From: Thalassotalea sp. 1_MG-2023
Lineage (GTDB): Bacteria; Pseudomonadota; Gammaproteobacteria; Enterobacterales; Alteromonadaceae
Length of the DNA: 47,235 nt
Direction: 5' to 3'
NCBI RefSeq assembly: GCF_030546745.1
Contig: NZ_JAUOPD010000026.1
Span: 1-47,235, forward strand
In this document: in pieces, positions 1 to 7,649 of the stretch
How positions within the stretch are numbered: the stretch's first letter is position 1
Layout: each line of letters begins with the position of its first letter
Made by a program: the position numbers and the translations under genes
The notes under the pieces: generated by a model
Database searches by the model: none
What the model saw: only the letters and a program-made list of their open reading frames with translations
Told to the model about the DNA's origin: nothing

Positions 1-1379
1 GCGGTGCAGCTGCCTATTCACCGTCTGTGATGCTAAAAATCATTCTCTTTGGTTACTCTCGTGGTTTTATCAGCAGTCGCCGTATTGCTAATGCATGTGA
101 AACTAACATTACCTTCATGAGTTTATCGGGTGATGTGCAACCTCATTACACCTCAATAGCTTCGTTTGTTGCCCGAATGAAAGACCAGATAGAGCCGCTG
201 TTTACCCAAGTGCTAATGATATGTGACAAAGAAGGTTTAATAGGCCGCAACATGTTTGCCATTGATGGCTGCAAGCTAAAATCAAATGCGAGCAAAGAGT
301 GGAGCGGAACATTTACTGAACTAGCACGAAAAAAAGCGAAACTAGCGCGAGCAAGTAAACGTATTATCGAACGTCATCAATCTCAAGATAGCTTAAATGA
401 AGCGCTAATAACACAGGACTTAAAGCAAAAAGAAAAGCTGGATAAAAGTGCTGAGAAAATCACCCGATTTCTAGCTACGCATCAAGAAAAAACAGGTAGC
501 AAAGGCAAGCCTGTTAAAAGTAATATCACTGATCCAGACAGCGCTAAGATGACCACCTCAAAAGGTACCATTCAAGGTTACAACGGCATTGCAATTAACG
601 ATGATAAACATCAAATAATCTTACAAGCACAGGCGTGGGGCTCGGTTGGTGAGCAACAAACGTTACAGCCAGCGGTCATGCAATTAAAACAGCAGCTTGA
701 TAAACTTAATACTCAACAACAGACAAACGCGCAAACAATAAAGTTTACAGCAGACAGTGGCTTCAATAGTGAAGCGAATCTTGAGTTTATGGCACAAAGT
801 GGTTTTGATACTTATATAGCAGACCATCAATTTAGAAAAAGAAATCCGCTCTTTAAAGAGAGTGAAACCTATGAAACGGAGCAGGAAAAGCGTCGATTTA
901 AACGCAGTAAAGGCAAACCACGATTATTCACCTCAAGTGATTTTCATTATGATGAAGCAACGCAAACTTGCCGATGCCCAGCGGGAAATGACATGTGGTG
1001 CAGTGGGATAAATGTAAGTAACCATAGTCAACAATACACGCGATTCTGTGGTTACTTAAAGGACTGCAAGGTATGCTCTCTACAACAGCAGTGTATGCGT
1101 AAACCACCGAAGGATAGAGGAAGACAAGTTCAATTCAAAAATAAGGCGTCACGAAAAAAGCGAAGTTATGGTGACAAAATGAAAGTTAAGATAGATAGCC
1201 CAATAGGACGACGACAATACAGTAAGCGGTTAGGGACAATCGAGCCCGTATTTGGCAATATTACAATCAACAAAGGCATGAATAAGTTTACCTTACGAGG
1301 GCAAGAGAAAGTAAATACCCAATGGCAAATGTATTGCTTGGTTCACAATATTGAAAAACTAAGAAACCACCTACATTAA
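1..1379 (+). mobile_element. Partial IS1182-family insertion sequence
   Basis: The element is inferred from the transposase gene that fills it. Its left end lies outside the window, and I could not identify a right terminal inverted repeat after the transposase stop, so the right boundary is only the end of the gene. It sits directly beside accessory genes (DUF2971, ParD-like, GNAT). Confidence 0.6.
3..1379 (+). CDS. IS1182-family transposase, start outside the window
   Basis: DDE transposase of the IS1182 type, which catalyses cut-and-paste movement of its own element. The frame is open to the window edge, and residues before the first in-frame GTG at 27 (AAAYSPSVMLK) match the family, so the gene begins upstream and lacks only its N-terminal end here. 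Counting from the codon at 27, the likely catalytic residues are D80 (FAIDGCK), D243 (FTADSGFN) and E406 (RLGTIEPVFGN). A cysteine cluster typical of the family lies at about residues 315-356 (CRCPAG, CGYLKDCKVC, QQQC). A lysine-rich, helical stretch separates the first two acidic residues. The visible part has no internal stop, so the copy may be intact. Confidence 0.88.
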   Translation, partial: GAAAYSPSVMLKIILFGYSRGFISSRRIANACETNITFMSLSGDVQPHYTSIASFVARMKDQIEPLFTQVLMICDKEGLIGRNMFAIDGCKLKSNASKEWSGTFTELARKKAKLARASKRIIERHQSQDSLNEALITQDLKQKEKLDKSAEKITRFLATHQEKTGSKGKPVKSNITDPDSAKMTTSKGTIQGYNGIAINDDKHQIILQAQAWGSVGEQQTLQPAVMQLKQQLDKLNTQQQTNAQTIKFTADSGFNSEANLEFMAQSGFDTYIADHQFRKRNPLFKESETYETEQEKRRFKRSKGKPRLFTSSDFHYDEATQTCRCPAGNDMWCSGINVSNHSQQYTRFCGYLKDCKVCSLQQQCMRKPPKDRGRQVQFKNKASRKKRSYGDKMKVKIDSPIGRRQYSKRLGTIEPVFGNITINKGMNKFTLRGQEKVNTQWQMYCLVHNIEKLRNHLH

Positions 1380-1483
1380 AGCTGATATTCAGTAAAACCC
1401 TCAGTAATAACACCTTAATTTCACTCAAAAATACATCAAATCAGACATATTGCAATTATCAGGTACAAAAAATAAAGATCGGC

Positions 1484-1501
1484 AAAAACGTAAACGTTTT
1501 T
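1484..1501. terminator. Short perfect inverted repeat, possible terminator
   Basis: AAAAACGT and ACGTTTTT flank two bases. The hairpin ends in a T run on both strands, so it could end transcription from the transposase or from the other direction. The stem is weak (mostly A-T) and the loop very tight, so this is only a candidate. Confidence 0.3.
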
Positions 1502-1575
1502 GATTGTTAAAAAGAATTAATGAAGTTAGAGTATTTGAATTAAAAAATAACAATAACGAGTTATTCTACAGGCTC

Positions 1576-1586
1576 GTTAGCTTTAC
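1576..1586. repeat. Left arm of an inverted repeat bracketing the DUF2971 gene
   Basis: GTTAGCTTTAC here is the exact reverse complement of GTAAAGCTAAC at 2464-2474. GTTAGCT differs at one base from the integron core site consensus GTTRRRY. In integron cassettes the 5' border and the first arm of the downstream attC site are complementary in just this way. Confidence 0.5.
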
Positions 1587-1597
1587 AAGGATTACAG

Positions 1598-2467
1598 ATG
1601 CTTTATCACTATACGAGTCTTGATGGACTAATTGGAATTATTAACGGCAATAGTGTTTGGGCTAGTCACTGTAAATACTTGAATGACTCTACTGAATATA
1701 TTCATGCTCTAAATGCTCCAATTTCATTATCTAATAACATCTATATGGATGATGATTATTTATCGCCATTCGGATTTTCTATTCGTAAAGCTTTAGACGA
1801 CATGAAACATAATGATGTTTATGTTTCATCGTTCAGCGAAAAACCTGATTTATTAAGTCAGTGGAGAGGTTATTGCCCACCTGGAAGAGGGGTTTGTATT
1901 GGCTTTAAACGTGAAATTTTAGAAGCGTTTTGTAAAGATAATGGCTTAAATTTGAATAAGTGTATATACAATGAGAGTGAACAGTTTCAAAAGATGAGCG
2001 CGTTGATACAACAATGCCAAGCTGAATTTCCTAAGCCTGCCGTTAGTAGAGAAGATTATGATGCTTTTGATAGCAAAGGCAGAGTAGATCATGAGTTAAA
2101 TTATCAGCAATATGTCACAAAAGGTGATGGAAAAAATCAAGCAGATGCCGCTTTAAATAATTTATGTAATTCAATAACTAAGTTAGCTCCTTTATTTAAA
2201 GACGTTGGTTTTCATGAAGAATCTGAATGGAGAATTACCGCTGAAAATCCTACTTGTTCAATCAATTTTCGAGCAGGAATTAGTCATTTGATTCCATATA
2301 TTACATTACCTATTTTGAGTTTCTCTAAAGAGGCTATTGGTGAAGTTATTATTGGCCCTAACGCAAGTTCACATAATTGCTCTAATTCAGTGTCTATGTT
2401 GCTAAAATCAGCTGGTTTCAGTGATGTTAATGTTAGAACATCAAAAATCCCATTCAAGAGTTGGTAA
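1598..2467 (+). CDS. DUF2971 family protein
   Basis: Soluble 289-residue protein of the DUF2971 family, whose molecular function is not established. Family hallmarks are the N-terminal LYHYTSLDGLIGI segment, the NDSTEY motif near residue 45, the central VSSFSEKPDLLSQWRGY block near residue 90, and the ESEWRI motif near residue 207. There is no signal peptide or membrane segment. ATG at 1598 is chosen because the HYTS segment must be near the N terminus; the upstream bases (acaaggattacag) give a reasonable ribosome site. The gene is closely bracketed by an 11-bp inverted repeat (GTTAGCTTTAC at 1576-1586, complement at 2464-2474), which suggests it arrived as a discrete unit. Such genes are common in accessory islands. 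Confidence 0.8.
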   Translation: MLYHYTSLDGLIGIINGNSVWASHCKYLNDSTEYIHALNAPISLSNNIYMDDDYLSPFGFSIRKALDDMKHNDVYVSSFSEKPDLLSQWRGYCPPGRGVCIGFKREILEAFCKDNGLNLNKCIYNESEQFQKMSALIQQCQAEFPKPAVSREDYDAFDSKGRVDHELNYQQYVTKGDGKNQADAALNNLCNSITKLAPLFKDVGFHEESEWRITAENPTCSINFRAGISHLIPYITLPILSFSKEAIGEVIIGPNASSHNCSNSVSMLLKSAGFSDVNVRTSKIPFKSW

Positions 2468-2519
2468 AGCTAACAACACGTCCTGAGGTGGACAGCAAGC
2501 ATTAAACCTTGCTTTCCAC
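2464..2519. repeat. attC-like inverted repeat and 12-bp stem-loop
   Basis: GTAAAGCTAAC at 2464-2474 pairs with the repeat before the DUF2971 gene. It is followed by a stem-loop with arms 2488-2499 and 2508-2519 (11 of 12 pairs; C/T mismatch) and an 8-base loop. The stop codon of the ParD-like gene lies in the loop. Layout resembles the start of an integron recombination site, but no matching right-hand GTTRRRY core was found within the usual distance. Confidence 0.35.
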
Positions 2520-2744
2520 TGCAAATTTCAACAACGGTGAACCTTTATTTTTCAACGCTTCTAGATAGGTTGACTCATCATACGCTGTATTTGTTTTCCA
2601 GCACCTAAATAATATCCTTATCCACTTAAATGCTAATGTTCTTAATCTAGCTCTAATAACTTCACTTGCCGAGCCATAACGACCAGTGTTAAGTTGTTGG
2701 TTTATAAGATGAACACCCAGTGTAACACTTGTATTTTTAGCCAT
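2502..2744 (-). pseudogene. Degenerate ParD-like antitoxin, no toxin partner
   Basis: The N-terminal half matches ParD antitoxins, ribbon-helix-helix proteins that bind their own operator and neutralise ParE toxins: MAKNTSVTLG start and a near-perfect TGRYGSASEVIRARLR block at residues 20-35. The first strand is about three residues short compared with the family (the usual EHF segment is missing), and after residue 38 the sequence (KWIRILFRCWK) no longer resembles ParD and lacks the toxin-binding tail. No parE follows: downstream on this strand is the opposite-strand DUF2971 gene. A plausible promoter reads into it from the right (TTGTTA, 16 bases, TATATT, near 2773-2808). I read this as a decayed antitoxin; an expressed DNA-binding remnant is possible. 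Confidence 0.6.
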
Positions 2745-2833
2745 AATTCAAAACCCGAAGAGTACCCATATATAATATATTGTGATATAAAAAAATAACA
2801 AGTCACTAATAGGCGCTAGGTATTTATTCAAGT

Positions 2834-3241
2834 ATGACGATAATTTCTAATTTTACTGCTAATCAAATGAAGCAAGTCCATCAATTGTATAAAGAAGTCT
2901 GGTGGGGTAAAGAACGCTCACTCGAAGATACAGTAAATTGCATTCAAGGCTCTCAAATTTGTATTGGCATTCTCGATGACGATGATAGTTTAATAGGCTT
3001 TACTCGTGTGATTAGTGATTTTATATATAAAGCAATTATCTTTGATGTCATTGTAAGTAAAGCTCATCGTGGTAATGGTTTAGGGCAAAAGCTAATGACT
3101 TTAGTTAAAAAGCATAAGAAACTACAAAAGGTAAAACACTTTGAGTTATATTGCTTACCTGAAATGGAAGCATTTTATTCAAGTTTCGGTTTTACAACGG
3201 ATGTAGGTGGTATTAAACTTATGCGGTGTACTAATGCCTAG
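2834..3241 (+). CDS. GNAT family N-acetyltransferase
   Basis: Single-domain 135-residue GNAT acetyltransferase, which would transfer acetyl from acetyl-CoA to an unidentified amine. The acetyl-CoA pyrophosphate-binding motif is visible as KAHRGNGLGQKLM (about residues 75-87), preceded by the strand IIFDVIVS and followed by a C-terminal FYSSFGF segment typical of small GNATs. No signal peptide. The ATG is at 2834 with no strong Shine-Dalgarno. It follows a divergent ParD-like remnant by 89 bases and is followed by a near-consensus integron core site (GTTAGGC at 3292). Small GNATs are frequent integron cassette cargo, which fits the surroundings, but the substrate cannot be inferred. Confidence 0.78.
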   Translation: MTIISNFTANQMKQVHQLYKEVWWGKERSLEDTVNCIQGSQICIGILDDDDSLIGFTRVISDFIYKAIIFDVIVSKAHRGNGLGQKLMTLVKKHKKLQKVKHFELYCLPEMEAFYSSFGFTTDVGGIKLMRCTNA

Positions 3242-3298
3242 TATAAATGAACCTCTGCTCGTCAATGGTCAATAGAGTTTTCTTAACTGTTGTTAGGC
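3236..3298. repeat. Candidate attC-like site after the GNAT gene
   Basis: TGCCTA at the GNAT stop codon and TAGGCA at 3294-3299 are complementary outer arms, with an inner AACCTCT/AGAGTT pairing that leaves one bulged base. GTTAGGC (3292-3298) fits GTTRRRY exactly, but the left arm reads GCCTAGT rather than RYYYAAC. About 63 bases long, within the size range of attC sites. Likely decayed if real. Confidence 0.35.
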
Positions 3299-3674
3299 AG
3301 CTAATTGTTTCTAATCAGCAAAACCTATTACTTCGCTATGTCGTTAAGCCGTTTAAATCGTTTACGATAAACGCATATTGAGGCTCTCTTAGTGTGCTCT
3401 CATCACTTCCTGAAGCAGTCTATCCTTAGGTTGTTCAGGGGCACTAGACTTTCGTCGCTTAACCTTAATCTGTCACCACTCAAGCAAATTATTTATACAG
3501 CGTTGATCGTTCAGTATATGACGAAGATAAAAAGTACAAACTGTGGCATTACGGTTATAAAATTAGAGTTGCTTCAGTAGTCGGTCTTAGTACTCATATG
3601 GGGGATAAATTGTTAATGTAGATACGACAATATCGCTTGTTAATTATACCGTCAGCCTTTTTGGATAATCACAC
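3299..3674. other. Non-coding stretch with no recognised gene
   Basis: No convincing gene is seen. One open frame (3481-3618) reads ...YDEDKKYKLWHYGYK..., which looks like a protein fragment (perhaps from a transposase) but has stops just upstream and no start context. Two integron-core-like heptamers, GTTAAGC at 3343 and GCTTAAC at 3457, are mutually complementary. A small palindrome (CGTTTA-CGA-TAAACG) lies at 3359-3373. Confidence 0.5.
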
Positions 3675-4244
3675 TTATTCAGTTTTAGTAATGTGTTCGC
3701 TAGCAAGCAGTGCGTAAATAAATTCATCATGCCATTGATTATTGAGTAAAGTATGAGCACGAAAGTGTGCCTCTTTCTGCATACCGAGTTTTTCCATGAC
3801 TTTCCAACTACCAATATTTTTGGCGTAACAATAGGCGACAACTTTATGAACGCCAACCTGTTGAAAGAGAAATTCTATCAGGCAACAACCAACCTCTGGA
3901 ATAATGCCCTTTCCTTGGTGTTTTTCTAATAGTAAATAACCTATTTCAGCACGCCGCTGCGCTAAGTCTTCAATACGAAAACCGAGACTGCCAACAGCAG
4001 ATTGTGATATTTTTTCTGTAATTTTAAAGGTCAACCAATGATCTTCCTCGCGTTGCCAAGGCTTGATTCTTTGTGAAAACTTTTCAGCTAATGCTTGTGG
4101 TTCAAGTATTGGCCCTATGTACTGCATTAATCTTGGATCAGTTTGTAACTGTTGAAACAGATTAAAATCATCTGAAGTCATTAAGGCTAGGTCAAAACGC
4201 GCTGTTTGAAGCGTGGTTAGCTGTTGGATCCGATCAATACTCAT
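3675..4244 (-). CDS. RimJ/RimL-type GNAT N-acetyltransferase
   Basis: A 189-residue cytoplasmic acetyltransferase of the RimJ/RimL subgroup, which includes ribosomal-protein N-terminal acetylases and many relatives of unknown substrate. Features: TARFDLALMTSDDF at the N terminus, the acceptor strand RRAEIGYLLL, the acetyl-CoA loop EKHQGKGIIPE (about residues 107-117), and the C-terminal AKNIGSWKVMEKLGMQKEA block (about 142-160) that is diagnostic of this subgroup. ATG at 4244 is used. It is divergently transcribed from the SDR gene at 4322 across 77 bases, so the two share a promoter region. The exact substrate cannot be told from sequence. Confidence 0.85.
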   Translation of the reverse strand: MSIDRIQQLTTLQTARFDLALMTSDDFNLFQQLQTDPRLMQYIGPILEPQALAEKFSQRIKPWQREEDHWLTFKITEKISQSAVGSLGFRIEDLAQRRAEIGYLLLEKHQGKGIIPEVGCCLIEFLFQQVGVHKVVAYCYAKNIGSWKVMEKLGMQKEAHFRAHTLLNNQWHDEFIYALLASEHITKTE

Positions 4245-4321
4245 AAACTATCCTTGAATAATGTTTAGCGTGTTGCCATATAGTACATAAGGTTTCATTA
4301 ATAACAAACAGAGGAAGTGAA

Positions 4322-4987
4322 ATGAAAAACACTGTAGTAATTACTGGCGCTAACCGTGGAATTGGACTTGCCATGGCGACGATTTTCGCAGAACAGGGTG
4401 ATAACGTTATCGCATTATGTCGTCAAAGCTCAGCGGCGTTAGATGCGTTAAATGTCAAGGTAGTCAATGGGGTTGATGTTGCCACCGAGCAAGGCTTAAC
4501 AGTGATGGCTGAGGCATTATCTAACGAGAGTATTAACGTATTAATTTGCAATGCGGGTATTCTAAGAGACGAACAATTAGGTCAATTAAACACAGCCACA
4601 ATAAAAGAGCAGTTTGATGTTAATGCATTAGCGCCGCTATTAGTTGTGGAACGTTTACTGCCTCAGTTAGTTACCGGTAGTAAAATAGCGATGATCACTT
4701 CTAGAATGGGCTCTATCGCGGATAATGGTTCAGGTGGTCGTTATGGCTATCGTATGTCAAAGGCTGCTTTAAATGCGGCGTCAATGTCGTTATCGAAAGA
4801 CCTAGCTCCTCAAGATATCTCTGTTGGTGTATATCATCCTGGTTTTGTTCAAACTGAAATGGTCAATATGGGCGGTGATATTAGTGCTAATGAAGCCGCT
4901 GGTCGTATCGTTAAGTTAATAGAGCAACAATCAATGGCTGAAACAGGCGTGTTTAAACATTCAAATGGCGAAGTATTACCCTGGTAA
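4322..4987 (+). CDS. Short-chain dehydrogenase/reductase
   Basis: NAD(P)-dependent oxidoreductase of the classical SDR fold, 221 residues. The cofactor-binding glycine motif is TGANRGIG (residues 8-15), the structural NAG is at ICNAGIL (about 77-83), and the catalytic residues are Ser in MITSRMGS and Tyr/Lys in YGYRMSK (YxxxK). It resembles the C-factor/YciK-like short SDRs of proteobacteria, for which the substrate is unknown. A good ribosome site (gaggaag) precedes ATG 4322. The stop TAA shares its last A with the ATG of the next gene (TAATG), so the two are almost certainly co-translated. Confidence 0.87.
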   Translation: MKNTVVITGANRGIGLAMATIFAEQGDNVIALCRQSSAALDALNVKVVNGVDVATEQGLTVMAEALSNESINVLICNAGILRDEQLGQLNTATIKEQFDVNALAPLLVVERLLPQLVTGSKIAMITSRMGSIADNGSGGRYGYRMSKAALNAASMSLSKDLAPQDISVGVYHPGFVQTEMVNMGGDISANEAAGRIVKLIEQQSMAETGVFKHSNGEVLPW

Positions 4988-5343
4988 TGGTTAACATCGG
5001 CAATTACCAACGAATTTGGCAAACGGTTCAATTCATTCCGGTTGGTAAAGTGGCGACCTATGGACAAATTGCTGATTTAGCTGGCTTACCAGGCCGCGCG
5101 AGATTAGTGGGTAAAGCGCTTGGTTATGTACCTGATAGCGGTTGGCAAAATAAAGCTGTTCCTTGGTTTCGTGTGATTAACGCACAAGGGAGAATATCGT
5201 TACCGTCCGGCAGCGAAGGGTTTGAACGGCAAAAAGCGTTGCTACAAGAAGAACAAATTGTGGTAGTAGGGGCTAAGATCAGTCTTAAAGAGTTTCAATG
5301 GCAGCCTGATCTTAGCGAGTTACTATTTACCTTACCTTTTTAG
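4987..5343 (+). CDS. Alkyltransferase-like (ATL) DNA repair protein, MGMT family
   Basis: A 118-residue member of the MGMT/ATL family. These proteins bind O6-alkylguanine in DNA. The helix-turn-helix GKVATYGQIADLAGLPGRARLVGKAL (given here only as its location, about residues 20-45, with the arginine finger in PGRAR) is well conserved. The active-site motif, PCHR in true methyltransferases, reads PWFRVIN here: the alkyl-accepting cysteine is tryptophan, as in ATL proteins, which cannot remove the alkyl group and instead flag the lesion for nucleotide excision repair. The third position is Phe rather than the usual His. Start overlaps the stop of the upstream SDR gene by one base. Confidence 0.9.
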   Translation: MVNIGNYQRIWQTVQFIPVGKVATYGQIADLAGLPGRARLVGKALGYVPDSGWQNKAVPWFRVINAQGRISLPSGSEGFERQKALLQEEQIVVVGAKISLKEFQWQPDLSELLFTLPF

Positions 5344-5346
5344 CGA

Positions 5347-6135
5347 TTACAGGCTAGATGTTCTACCACCATCGACGGGTAAATTAATACCAGTAATGTA
5401 ACCCGCGCTAGGCGATGCTAAAAATGCCGCTGCAGCGGCAAATTCTTCAGGTTGCGCAAATCGTCTCATTGGGATGTGAGATTTTTCATTTTCGGTAGCT
5501 TGCTCAATACTAATGTTTTGCTTTGCTGCTTTACCTTCGATAATCGCGTCTAATCTGGCAGTGGCTGTTGCGCCTGGCAACACGTTGTTTACTGTAATAC
5601 CAAACGGCCCTAATTCATTGGCTAAGGTTTTAGCCCAACTTGCTACTGCACCACGTATTGTATTGGAAACACCTAAGTTTGGTAATGGTTGTTTTACTGA
5701 TGTTGAAATAACGTTAATTATTCGTCCATAACCTGTTTTTTTCATGTGTGGAATAACGGCCTGTACTAAATGGTGGTTTGACACCAAATGTAATTGAAAG
5801 GCATCAATAAACGCTTGCGCGTCAGCGGTATTCGCAGGTCCTGGCGCTGGTCCGCCAGTATTATTAATGAGAATATCAATGCCGCCATGCTTTTCTATAT
5901 TTGCTATAACAGCATCTTTCACTTGTTCAGGCTGAGAAAAATCAGCAACTAATACATGATGTTGTTGGCCTTGACTAGTGTCTAATAACGCCAACACCGT
6001 ATTGAGTGATTGTTCATTACGTGCAAATAAGGTGACGTTAGCACCCAGTGATGCTAGTTCGATTGCACATGCTTTTCCAATACCTTGGCTGCTACCGCAC
6101 ACTAGTGCGCTTTTGTTGGTTAATGTTATATTCAT
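5347..6135 (-). CDS. SDR family oxidoreductase with non-canonical active site
   Basis: A 262-residue SDR-fold protein. The glycine motif GSSQGIG (residues 14-20) and the structural INNTGG (90-95) show cofactor binding, and the C-terminal ITGINLPVDGG is typical of 3-oxoacyl-ACP-reductase-like SDRs. The catalytic YxxxK is not present: in the alignment position of YSASKAA the protein has SNTIRGA, so Tyr becomes Ser157 and Lys becomes Arg161. A subgroup of SDRs with an SN-x-x-R signature exists, so this is a family trait rather than a fresh mutation, but standard proton-relay chemistry is unlikely. Converges with the ATL gene, ending three bases after its stop. Confidence 0.85.
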   Translation of the reverse strand: MNITLTNKSALVCGSSQGIGKACAIELASLGANVTLFARNEQSLNTVLALLDTSQGQQHHVLVADFSQPEQVKDAVIANIEKHGGIDILINNTGGPAPGPANTADAQAFIDAFQLHLVSNHHLVQAVIPHMKKTGYGRIINVISTSVKQPLPNLGVSNTIRGAVASWAKTLANELGPFGITVNNVLPGATATARLDAIIEGKAAKQNISIEQATENEKSHIPMRRFAQPEEFAAAAAFLASPSAGYITGINLPVDGGRTSSL

Positions 6136-6237
6136 GCTTCTCTTTATTTCTTGCTTTCGACCTAGTTATTTAATCATATCTCTTGTTAAAATGTGCAAAA
6201 TTTTACGATGTTGATATGAAAAGGTAGTGTTTCAGAT

Positions 6238-7023
6238 ATGCAAGGTATCAAAGTATTAGGACAAGGTCCTGCGATTGTTTTATTGCATAGTTCACTCAGT
6301 AGTAGTAAGCAATGGTTACCATTATGTTTTCAATTGCAAGATAGCTTTACCTTGATTAATGTTGATTTACTTGGTTATGGTGATGCTGACTTACCTGAAG
6401 ATCTCCTTAGTTATACCTTCGAAGATGAGCTAACCCGCATTGATCAGTGTTTACTTCAAGAAAATATTCAAACGCCCATTCATCTTGTTGGTCATTCGTG
6501 TGGTGGGGCAATTGCATTAGCTTGGGCGATGCAACACAAGGAGCGAGTAGCCAGTTTATCTTTATTTGAACCGGTTGCCTTTCATTTACTTGAACAGGAA
6601 CAAGCTCAGTATTTTCAGCAAGTGAGTGAGTTTTCACAGCAATTACGCCAATTAGAAAGTACAGAGGCAGCAGCGGCATTTGTTAATTTTTGGAATGGCG
6701 AACAGTTTTTTCAACACTTACCGGTAAAAGTTCAACAACAAATGGCAGTTGCGATGCCTAAGGTTCATGCAGATTTTCAAGGAATATTAGATCAAAGGTA
6801 TCAGCTGACAGACTTGAGTCAGTTATTATGTCCGTGTTTATTAGTGATAGGGGAACAAACCAGACCTTTGAGTAAAGTATTAAGTCAGTTAATTGCTAAG
6901 CATCTTTCTAATGCTCATGTGCAGTACGTTGAACATGGTCATATGGCGCCAGTTTCTCATCCACAAGAGACGGTAACCTTGTTCAGCCAATTTTTAAATC
7001 AACAAAAAAAGCCCGGTGAATAA
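6238..7023 (+). CDS. Alpha/beta hydrolase
   Basis: Soluble 261-residue alpha/beta-hydrolase. The nucleophile elbow is GHSCGG with Ser87; the oxyanion-hole strand is VLLHSSLSSS (residues 14-23); the C-terminal catalytic His is in EHGHMAP (about 235). The GEQTRPLS segment near residue 200 is where the acid residue is expected. Lid region about 110-190 is helical and Gln-rich. The family includes esterases, epoxide hydrolases and C-C hydrolases, and the substrate is not predictable. ATG 6238 has a weak ribosome site. The stop codon lies within a strong hairpin (7011-7029) that ends ibpA from the other strand. Confidence 0.83.
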   Translation: MQGIKVLGQGPAIVLLHSSLSSSKQWLPLCFQLQDSFTLINVDLLGYGDADLPEDLLSYTFEDELTRIDQCLLQENIQTPIHLVGHSCGGAIALAWAMQHKERVASLSLFEPVAFHLLEQEQAQYFQQVSEFSQQLRQLESTEAAAAFVNFWNGEQFFQHLPVKVQQQMAVAMPKVHADFQGILDQRYQLTDLSQLLCPCLLVIGEQTRPLSKVLSQLIAKHLSNAHVQYVEHGHMAPVSHPQETVTLFSQFLNQQKKPGE

Positions 7024-7029
7024 CCGGGC
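7004..7029 (-). terminator. Rho-independent terminator of ibpA
   Basis: Stem GCCCGGT/ACCGGGC (7011-7017, 7023-7029) with a GAATA loop. On the minus strand it is followed by seven T (7010-7004), 34 bases after the ibpA stop. It overlaps the last codons and the stop of the convergent hydrolase, and may also serve that gene, though the plus-strand side has an A-rich rather than T-rich tail. Confidence 0.85.
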
Positions 7030-7062
7030 AAAAAATAAGGGAGAAAATCAGTTTAGCTTATG

Positions 7063-7518
7063 TTAATTCGAGTTGTCATTTAATAAGCTTTTACCATTAA
7101 TGGCGATTTTTCGTGGTTTTAACGCTTCTGGAATTTCACGCTGTAAATCAACGTGCAGTAAGCCATTTTCCATAAAGGCACCAACCACCTTAACATGGTC
7201 GCCTAATTGAAATTTTCGTTCAAAATTTCGTTCTGCAATGCCTTGATGTAAAAATTTTCTGTCAGTTTTATCTGCTTCACCTGCTTTAGTGCCAGTAATG
7301 ACCAAGTTGTTGTGTTCAGATTGTATCGCTAGCTCTTCTTCAGCGAAACCTGCAACAGCCATGGTAATTCTGTATTGATCTTCAGCAAGTAATTCAATGT
7401 TATAAGGGGGATAAGACGATTGTTTATCAGCACGAGATGCTTTGTCTAATAATCCAGCTAAGTGATCGAAACCGATAAATGAACGGTAAAGTGGGCTAAA
7501 ATCTGTTGTTGTACGCAT
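7063..7518 (-). CDS. ibpA: Small heat-shock protein, IbpA/Hsp20 type
   Basis: A 151-residue ATP-independent holdase of the alpha-crystallin family, which coats unfolding proteins and hands them to DnaK/ClpB. The N terminus (DFSPLYRSFIGFDHL) and the segments YPPYNIEL, FAEEELAI and QGIAERNFERKFQL are strongly IbpA-like. The alpha-crystallin domain spans about residues 38-130, ending in LLHVDLQREIPE. The IxI tail motif that caps neighbouring dimers is present as KIAI near residue 141. Length is slightly above E. coli IbpA (137). The 5' leader resembles a ROSE RNA thermometer, suggesting heat-induced translation. Confidence 0.93.
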   Translation of the reverse strand: MRTTTDFSPLYRSFIGFDHLAGLLDKASRADKQSSYPPYNIELLAEDQYRITMAVAGFAEEELAIQSEHNNLVITGTKAGEADKTDRKFLHQGIAERNFERKFQLGDHVKVVGAFMENGLLHVDLQREIPEALKPRKIAINGKSLLNDNSN

Positions 7519-7600
7519 AATTCATATCCTCTGTTAAGCAATATGTTAATAAATAAAGTTGTGCGTTGAATGTCGCTCGAGGTTCTCGCCGCGTATTTCA
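7519..7600 (-). promoter_or_regulatory. Probable ROSE-type RNA thermometer in the ibpA leader
   Basis: Reading the minus strand, the Shine-Dalgarno AGAGGAT (7532-7526) is preceded five bases earlier by TTGCT (7541-7537). That TTGCT/SD pairing is the signature of ROSE elements, which hide the ribosome site of ibp-type genes at low temperature. GC-rich hairpin sequence (GGCGAGAACCTCGAG) lies further upstream. Boundaries are approximate. Confidence 0.55.
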
Positions 7601-7649
7601 TCGTACTCGCATAACTTTTATAAAGTGCCTTTCAATAGTGAACAGGCGG

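Noticed and set aside
3392-3580. 62-codon frame after the GNAT gene
   Set aside because: No family resemblance and no ribosome site; a different frame of the same stretch looks more like a protein remnant.
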